A stretch of 8,313 nucleotides of DNA, taken from Bacteroides sp. GTDB lineage: Bacteria > Bacteroidota > Bacteroidia > Bacteroidales > Bacteroidaceae. Each line of letters starts with the position of its first letter. Position 1 is the stretch's first letter. The position numbers and the translations under genes are program-made. The DNA is taken from NCBI GenBank assembly GCA_030151885.1, contig JASLCG010000156.1:1-8313 (forward strand), written 5' to 3'. Under the pieces are notes generated by a model. It was not told the DNA's origin. It did no database searches and worked only from the letters and a program-made list of their open reading frames with translations. Positions 6,616-8,313 of the stretch are shown here, in pieces.

Positions 6616-7511
6616 TATTTTTTACTTAAAATATAGATTAAAGAACTACTTCTTCTTTTATTAAATAAAGCTTTTATATAACCTATTGCACCGTGAAATA
6701 CTCCTTTAAAAATAGATAACTTCTTGTTTTTATTTTTTTCACTTAACATTGAAATATAGAAGCCATCAAATGGCATCCTTTTAATTTTATCTACTCTAAA
6801 ACCTTTTTCACTAGCTAGTCGTGTAAATGTGAGCGATGAAAAATGCCACACATGTCTAGGAACATCATATGCAGCCCAATATTTGCCATAATGTTTCGCA
6901 TCATAAGAATCTATATTGGGTAAGGCTACGATTAGCTTACCTTCCTTTTTGAGCTTTTTATTCAAACACCCCCAGAGATTATCTAACTCTATAACGTGTT
7001 CCATAACGTGCCACATTGTAATTGTATCTAAAGACTCATCTTCTAGAATATTCCACTCCGTACTATCTATAAGATCAATATTATACCATGATTTGGCATT
7101 TTCTCTTGCATGTCTATTAATTTCAATACCTATAGCATCCCATTTATACTCTTTAATTGATTTTATAAATAGTCCAGTTCCTGCTCCATAGTCCAATAGT
7201 TTTCCAGCTTTTTTATTATTGGAAGTATTTACTAAGTTACACTTTCTTTTTAGCATAAAAGAGCGTACATAATGATATAGAGAATTTATAAACCCTTTAG
7301 AAGTGTTTGAGTGCGATATATAGTCATTAGAATCGTAGTATTTAGCAATTTCATTAGGCTTTGGAATATCGCTTGTTAGTGTAAAATTACAAGATTTACA
7401 CCTAATTATTTTAAAAGTCTCTTTGGTTGTAAAATAATCTGTGCAAGTGGTTACATAATCAAATTGATTCTCTCCACATATAGGACATTTTATATTTTTG
7501 GGCTGTTGCAT
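6615..7511 (-). CDS. Class I SAM-dependent methyltransferase with N-terminal zinc finger
   Basis: From the ATG at 7511 the protein has 298 residues. It opens with a four-cysteine zinc knuckle (C9, C12 in CPIC; C38, C41 in CKSC), followed by a Rossmann methyltransferase domain. Motif I is LLDYGAGTGLF (105-115), the acidic ribose-binding residue is probably E130 in GIEIN, and MWHVMEHV (166-173) is the post-II motif of the Methyltransf_11/23 type. A C-terminal PRHVWHFSS segment is typical of the group. The substrate is unknown; relatives act in polysaccharide, lipid or small-molecule methylation. It is probably the first gene of the ftsX-uppP-truB-queA-folK operon, a position known for Bacteroidales. 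An in-frame GTG at 7529 would add six residues (MQTFID) and cannot be excluded. Confidence 0.88.
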   Translation of the reverse strand: MQQPKNIKCPICGENQFDYVTTCTDYFTTKETFKIIRCKSCNFTLTSDIPKPNEIAKYYDSNDYISHSNTSKGFINSLYHYVRSFMLKRKCNLVNTSNNKKAGKLLDYGAGTGLFIKSIKEYKWDAIGIEINRHARENAKSWYNIDLIDSTEWNILEDESLDTITMWHVMEHVIELDNLWGCLNKKLKKEGKLIVALPNIDSYDAKHYGKYWAAYDVPRHVWHFSSLTFTRLASEKGFRVDKIKRMPFDGFYISMLSEKNKNKKLSIFKGVFHGAIGYIKALFNKRRSSSLIYILSKK

Positions 7512-7636
7512 GTCTATAAATGTTTGCACTAATTAACTACTTTATAATTGAATATACTTACTGGAATTTAATCAAACTGCAAATAAACGAAATTTTAGAG
7601 ACATCTGCATTTTATTTCTTATAATTAATATTAATG

Positions 7637-7678
7637 ATAATAGCCTAGCTACACTATAAAATATAACTAGGCTATTAT
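7637..7678 (-). terminator. Hairpin terminator of miaB
   Basis: Twelve-base perfect arms, ATAATAGCCTAG at 7637-7648 and its complement at 7667-7678, are separated by an 18-nt AT-rich loop that can add a few more pairs. The stem begins about 20 nt after the miaB stop. On the minus strand it is followed by an AT-rich rather than strictly T-rich tail, so termination may be moderate. It separates miaB from the methyltransferase operon. Confidence 0.7.
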
Positions 7679-7698
7679 ATATAATGTAATATGTTTCT

Positions 7699-8313
7699 TT
7701 ATAAAACCTCTACACCTTTTAATGTGGCAGAGTTTACCTCTTCTACTTTTACCTTAACTAAGTCTCCTACCTTATGGTTATTTCTATCAAAAATAACAAC
7801 CTTATTCTGTTCTGTTTTGCCATAAAGCTGCTCACGAGATTTTTTCGAAACTCCCTCTACTAGAACTTCGTATATTTTTCCTATGCATTTTTGGTTTGAG
7901 ACCTCAGACATACTTCTTTGTAGTTTTATAATCTCATCTAATCTTCTTGTCTTAACGTCTTCAGGTACATCGTCAGGAAGTTTTTTAGCTGCATAAGTTC
8001 CAGGTCTCTCAGAGTATTTGAACATAAAGGCAAAATCAAACTGACAAAGCTGCATAAGGCTTAATGATTCTTTGTGATCTTCTTCTGTCTCAGAATGGAA
8101 ACCACAAAAAATATCTGTACTAATTCCACAGTTTGGTATAATACGCTTTATTGCCGCAATTCTATCGAGATACCATTCTCGTGTATATTTTCTATTCATT
8201 AGCTTCAGAATTCTGCTACTACCACTTTGCACAGGTAAATGAATGTGTTTACAAATATTAGGCATTTTAGCTATAACTTCAAGCGTTTCATCACTCATGT
8301 CTTTAGGATGAGA
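7699..8313 (-). CDS. miaB: tRNA-2-methylthio-N6-dimethylallyladenosine synthase MiaB, C-terminal part (5' end beyond the right edge)
   Basis: MiaB is a radical-SAM methylthiotransferase that adds the 2-methylthio group to isopentenyladenosine-37 of tRNAs reading UNN codons. The open frame reaches the window edge, beginning SHPKDMSDET, so the gene is cut rather than starting at the internal ATG at 8298. The 204 visible residues hold the second half of the radical-SAM barrel, with HIHLPVQSGSSRILKLMNRK and STDIFCGFHSETEEDH, and a C-terminal TRAM RNA-binding domain at about 141-204 of the fragment (GKIYEVLVEGVSKKS...YGKTEQNKVVIF...VGDLVKVKV). The CxxxCxxC cluster motif and the N-terminal domain, about 250 residues, lie outside. 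The LPVQSGSSRILKLMNRKYTREWYLD pattern points to MiaB rather than RimO. No frameshift is visible. Confidence 0.95.
   Translation of the reverse strand, partial: SHPKDMSDETLEVIAKMPNICKHIHLPVQSGSSRILKLMNRKYTREWYLDRIAAIKRIIPNCGISTDIFCGFHSETEEDHKESLSLMQLCQFDFAFMFKYSERPGTYAAKKLPDDVPEDVKTRRLDEIIKLQRSMSEVSNQKCIGKIYEVLVEGVSKKSREQLYGKTEQNKVVIFDRNNHKVGDLVKVKVEEVNSATLKGVEVL

Noticed and set aside
6916..7191. Plus-strand 91-codon open frame opposite the methyltransferase
   Set aside because: Antisense to the Rossmann motifs of the methyltransferase; no independent promoter or domain is seen.
7580..7587. TTTATTTG on the minus strand as a -7 promoter element for the methyltransferase operon
   Set aside because: It matches TAnnTTTG at all but one fixed position (T for A) and has no TTG at the right distance. 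A promoter must exist between the miaB hairpin and 7529, but I cannot place it with confidence.
1..8313. Defence system, mobile element, CRISPR or biosynthetic cluster
   Set aside because: No direct repeat array, transposase, integrase, tRNA/att site or cargo gene is visible; all genes are conserved and co-oriented, in familiar Bacteroidales order.

Overview
The window looks like ordinary chromosomal DNA from an AT-rich (about one third G+C by eye) member of the Bacteroidetes, most likely order Bacteroidales. This rests on near-diagnostic protein sequences (QueA, UppP, DUF3098, DUF4271), on the gene order methyltransferase-ftsX-DUF3098-uppP-truB-queA, on TAnnTTTG-type promoter elements, and on the absence of clear Shine-Dalgarno sequences. 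All ten recognisable genes are on the minus strand, so transcription runs from high to low coordinates. I see no mobile element, CRISPR array, tRNA or rRNA.

In transcription order: (1) the 3' two fifths of miaB (tRNA ms2i6A methylthiotransferase) enter at the right edge and are closed by a hairpin at 7637-7678. (2) A tightly packed operon follows: a zinc-finger SAM-dependent methyltransferase, ftsX, a DUF3098 membrane protein, uppP, truB, queA and folK. Junctions range from 1-nt stop/start overlaps (TAGTG, TAATG) to a 20-nt gap. The operon mixes envelope and division functions (FtsX, UppP) with tRNA modification (TruB, QueA) and folate synthesis (FolK). (3) metK has its own TACTTTTG promoter element and a roughly 135-nt leader whose first part matches the SAM-II riboswitch fold. 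(4) A perfect 58-bp palindrome follows metK and is the probable terminator. (5) A DUF4271 membrane protein follows, and four bases after its stop the first 12 codons of hemD (TTG start, LKIKKVLVSQPK) run off the left edge.

MetK makes S-adenosylmethionine, and MiaB, QueA and the methyltransferase belong to families that consume it; only metK shows a SAM-sensing leader here. The most notable items are the SAM-II element set about 80 nt away from the metK start codon, the long perfect palindrome, a short divergent FtsX, and the hemD start at the edge. I did not find a previously undescribed system; the genes are conserved housekeeping genes.
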